Shown here piece by piece: positions 12,224-14,826 of a DNA stretch of 14,826 nt. Origin of the DNA: CAVZLD01 sp964522605 (GTDB lineage Bacteria > Planctomycetota > Planctomycetia > Pirellulales > Pirellulaceae). A program made the position numbers and the translations under genes. The notes under the pieces are model-generated. The model saw only the letters and a program-made list of their open reading frames with translations, was not told the DNA's origin and did no database searches. The stretch is from the NCBI GenBank assembly GCA_964522605.1, contig CAZFWV010000157.1:1-14826 (forward strand), given 5' to 3'. Every line of letters starts with the position of its first letter. Position 1 is the stretch's first letter.

Positions 12224-14826
12224 ATGGAAGCGTATCCCCGCAAGACAATCTGGCCCTATGCCCTGCTGATCCTGCTCTTGTTTTCCTTGACGGCCGCCAT
12301 ACCTCGGATGTGGCGTGCCAGCGAGGTGGCTCGAGGGGAGCAGTTTCGTGCCACGGTGCGCAGGCAACAGGAAACCCGTCCCGAGCCGCCCGGCGCCGAG
12401 GATCGGCCGTTGGCCTTGATATCGCGGGGCTCGGATGTCCCGCCACAAGATTCGTCGCCCCGCTCGGCAGGGTCGCGGACCGCGCAGCGGGTGATCGTTG
12501 AACCCTCCGATCTGGAAGCTTCCGCCGAGCAACCTTCTCCTTCCGCGGCGAGCCCCGAGCCGGTCTCGTCACGGCAACCGATGACGCCGTCCCTGACGCG
12601 ACCAACCAATCACGTTCGCTCGCGTCTCGCCATACAGCCCGTGAGGGGGGGCGAGTCGAGCGCGGCTCCCGCCGTTGTGGATCGAGAGCAGGACGAGCCT
12701 TTGGATTGGCTCGAGTTGGAGGTGGATGAACTCGCGGCCGCACTGCCCGAGGAACCTTCGGATGGAGCTGAGCAAGATGCTGCTTCTGCCGCAGCCGCCC
12801 GCTGCTGGCCACGACCGAGTAGTCTGCTGGCGATCTTGGATGCCGTTCCCCGCACGGACCAGACCGCGCTGAACGCTTGGATCCGATCGACGCGGGAGTC
12901 ACTCGACCGCTTGACGCAGGTGGAGAGCGTGGATCACCCGCAGGCCGCGGTCGAACTGAGTCGCCTGCAGGAACTGGCAGCGCGGATTCCGGCGCTGGAG
13001 ACGGGGCTCGACCGTGACGCGCAGATTCTCTTGCGGCGGATTGGGTACGGCCTGGAACGCCGCTTGGCGATTTGGCAGTCGGTGCATCAATTCGCTTCCG
13101 CCACGATGCCGGTTTCCATCACCGATTCGACCGACCCTCTGACCGTCTTAGCAGCGGCGCGACGTCACTTGGATCGGAGCGCTCAGACGTCGTCAAGTTG
13201 GGAAGACTACCTGCTGCTGGATCGATTGAACGAACTGGCCAGTGCCAGCTGGCTGACGGACTCGGAAGTGCGTCGCACGACGGCTCGTGATGTCTTAGAT
13301 CGAATGACGAGTGCGGATCTGACGGCCGAGCAGCGGCGGTATCTCGAAGCGCCGCCGATGGCGGAACTGGCTTCAACGCTAAAGCGATGGGCCTATGAGC
13401 CGTTTGATCCGTCTGCCCTGATCAACGTATTGGAGCAGTTCGAGACGTCGCGATCGGGCAAGTTGGCCGCAGACGTCGTTGCGACCCGTGAGGGGTTGCG
13501 TTGGCATCCATCGCCGGAGGCGCAGAAGGTACTCCAGAATCTGGACACTCACTACCGCAACGCGAACATCCGGCTGGCGATTTCCGGCGAGTTGATCAAC
13601 GACCTGCTTCCCGTGCTGCAGCCGATTCAAGAGCAGGTGCGCGACAACATCCTGGGCGCGGAAGTGCTCGGCCAGAATAAGACGTGGACCAATCTGCGCG
13701 TGAGTTTGATTGACGATGATCGCTGCATTCGCTTGCGTTTCGAGGCCGACGGTCAGACGCGATCACAGACGGTCTCGATCGTGGGGCCTGTTCGGCTCTA
13801 CAACCGAAGCCAGGGACAGTTCCAGGCGGGCAAAGATCTGATGATCACCCGGGATGGGATTTTTGTGCAGCGTGCGACGGCGGCCGCGGAAGGTCAGGCG
13901 AAGCTGCTGAACGTCGAGACCGACTACGACCACATCCCACTACTTGGATGGATCTTGCGACAGGTTGCGTTGGATGAAGTCGAAGAGCAACGGCCGGTCG
14001 TGCGACGCGAAGTCCGGCAACGGATCTCGCAGTCGGCCAGTCGCCGATTGGACGCCTCGGTTCATGAACATCTTACGGGTGCCGAGCAGACGGTGGATCG
14101 AAAGGTATTGGAACCACTGCGCCACCTTCAACTGGATCCTCAAGCCCTCGAAATGCGAACGACGGCCGACCACATTGTCCTGCGCAGCCGGATCGCTTCA
14201 CCGACGCAGCTGGCCGGCTATACGCCGCGCCCGAGAGCTCAGCAAAACAGTCTGCTGAGTCTTCAGATCCATGAGTCCGCGGCGAATAACCTGCTGCAGC
14301 AGCTCAACCTGGAAGGCCGCCGAATTGACATGGAAGAGCTGATGCTTTGTCTGTCCGAGAAGCTGCACATCGACCGGACGGACATTCACGAAGAACTGCC
14401 GGAGAATGCTCGAGTTCGATTAGGATACGATCGCCCGATCGAAGTCGAGTTCGACAACGACCTCGTGCTGCTGACGGTGCGGATCGCGGAGCTTTCGACG
14501 GGGAAAAGGACCTGGCACAACTTCGTCGTGCGCGGAAAGTACCGTGCCGACGTGACTCGCTTGAGTGTCGATCTGTCACGAGAAGGCGGAATCGAGCTGA
14601 TCAGTGATGAGATTGGATTCCGCGATCAAATCGCCCTGCGTGGCATCTTTACCAAAGTCATGACGCGGAACCACCGGCTGAATCTCATGCGCGATCGGTT
14701 CGTGGAGGATCGCCGGCTGGCGAGCCTGGTCGTCAGCCAGTTTGTCGTGCGAGATGGCTGGATCGGTGTCTCCGTGGGTCTCAGCTCACGCGACAAAGTC
14801 GCGGCGGAGCAGCCGCCCCAGACGCG
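12224..14826 (+). CDS. Membrane-anchored protein of unknown function (3' partial)
   Basis: I do not recognise a named family. The frame is open from the ATG at 12224 to the window edge (867 complete codons). Residues about 7-24 (IWPYALLILLLFSLTAAI) form one hydrophobic segment after a short basic N-terminus, suggesting a signal anchor with the rest outside the cytoplasmic membrane. Residues about 40-170 are Pro/Ser/Arg/Glu-rich and probably disordered. From about 200 to 470 the sequence looks helical (many Leu, Arg, Glu). From about 470 on, alternating beta-like stretches (LRVSLIDDDRCIRLRFEADG, VRLYNRSQGQF) and another charged helical part (about 585-660) follow. Large lineage-specific proteins of this kind are common in Planctomycetota. 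GGTGG six bases ahead supports this start; the in-frame ATG at 12176 is an alternative that adds 16 residues, including two cysteines, before the anchor. It may form its own transcription unit. Confidence 0.82.
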   Translation, partial: MEAYPRKTIWPYALLILLLFSLTAAIPRMWRASEVARGEQFRATVRRQQETRPEPPGAEDRPLALISRGSDVPPQDSSPRSAGSRTAQRVIVEPSDLEASAEQPSPSAASPEPVSSRQPMTPSLTRPTNHVRSRLAIQPVRGGESSAAPAVVDREQDEPLDWLELEVDELAAALPEEPSDGAEQDAASAAAARCWPRPSSLLAILDAVPRTDQTALNAWIRSTRESLDRLTQVESVDHPQAAVELSRLQELAARIPALETGLDRDAQILLRRIGYGLERRLAIWQSVHQFASATMPVSITDSTDPLTVLAAARRHLDRSAQTSSSWEDYLLLDRLNELASASWLTDSEVRRTTARDVLDRMTSADLTAEQRRYLEAPPMAELASTLKRWAYEPFDPSALINVLEQFETSRSGKLAADVVATREGLRWHPSPEAQKVLQNLDTHYRNANIRLAISGELINDLLPVLQPIQEQVRDNILGAEVLGQNKTWTNLRVSLIDDDRCIRLRFEADGQTRSQTVSIVGPVRLYNRSQGQFQAGKDLMITRDGIFVQRATAAAEGQAKLLNVETDYDHIPLLGWILRQVALDEVEEQRPVVRREVRQRISQSASRRLDASVHEHLTGAEQTVDRKVLEPLRHLQLDPQALEMRTTADHIVLRSRIASPTQLAGYTPRPRAQQNSLLSLQIHESAANNLLQQLNLEGRRIDMEELMLCLSEKLHIDRTDIHEELPENARVRLGYDRPIEVEFDNDLVLLTVRIAELSTGKRTWHNFVVRGKYRADVTRLSVDLSREGGIELISDEIGFRDQIALRGIFTKVMTRNHRLNLMRDRFVEDRRLASLVVSQFVVRDGWIGVSVGLSSRDKVAAEQPPQT

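Noticed and set aside
11665..12501. Plus-strand 278-codon frame across the cupin 3' end and the MITE-like element
   Set aside because: It overlaps the cupin in another frame, runs through the inverted-repeat element and into the membrane-anchored gene out of frame, and shows no domain.

Overview
The window looks like chromosomal DNA of a member of the Planctomycetota, probably a Pirellulales-type bacterium. The assignment rests on protein architecture: a very large secreted protein with a planctomycete LEPR-XLL-like N-terminus, lamin-tail, CotH and dockerin domains; a hydrazine-synthase-alpha-like/cytochrome/formylglycine-enzyme-like fusion; and large intergenic spaces carrying palindromic repeats. 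No phage, plasmid, CRISPR or RNA gene was seen. The genus is inference.

Layout: (1) Positions 1-3658, minus strand: 3'-truncated gene for a multidomain envelope protein with an N-terminal membrane/signal segment, NPCBM-like domain, helical stretch, HZS-alpha-like beta-propeller, two CXXCH haem motifs and the beginning of an FGE/SUMF1-like domain. I checked that its frame is free of stops from the start codon to the window edge. (2) Positions 3659-4330: gene-free, with an array of CACTGGC...GCCAGTG hairpins interrupted by a 100-N assembly gap whose two edges carry the same 43 bp. (3) Positions 4331-11158, minus strand: a 2275-residue secreted CotH-kinase/lamin-tail/dockerin protein. (4) Positions 11159-11438: divergent intergenic region with a terminator-like hairpin. 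(5) Positions 11439-11816, plus strand: small single-domain cupin. (6) Positions 11812-11993: a 182-bp element with 15-bp inverted ends (MITE-like), whose left end covers the cupin stop codon. (7) From 12224 to the right edge, plus strand: a membrane-anchored protein of unknown function, 3'-truncated and open throughout.

The genes do not form an evident pathway. Three of the four encode proteins predicted to lie outside the cytoplasmic membrane or anchored to it, so this is best read as a stretch of cell-envelope genes with one small metabolic/regulatory cupin between them. The two minus-strand genes are separated by about 670 bp (of unknown true length because of the gap) and are probably separate transcription units. 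The most noteworthy items are the two multidomain envelope proteins, the MITE-like element at the cupin stop, and the hairpin repeat at the assembly break.
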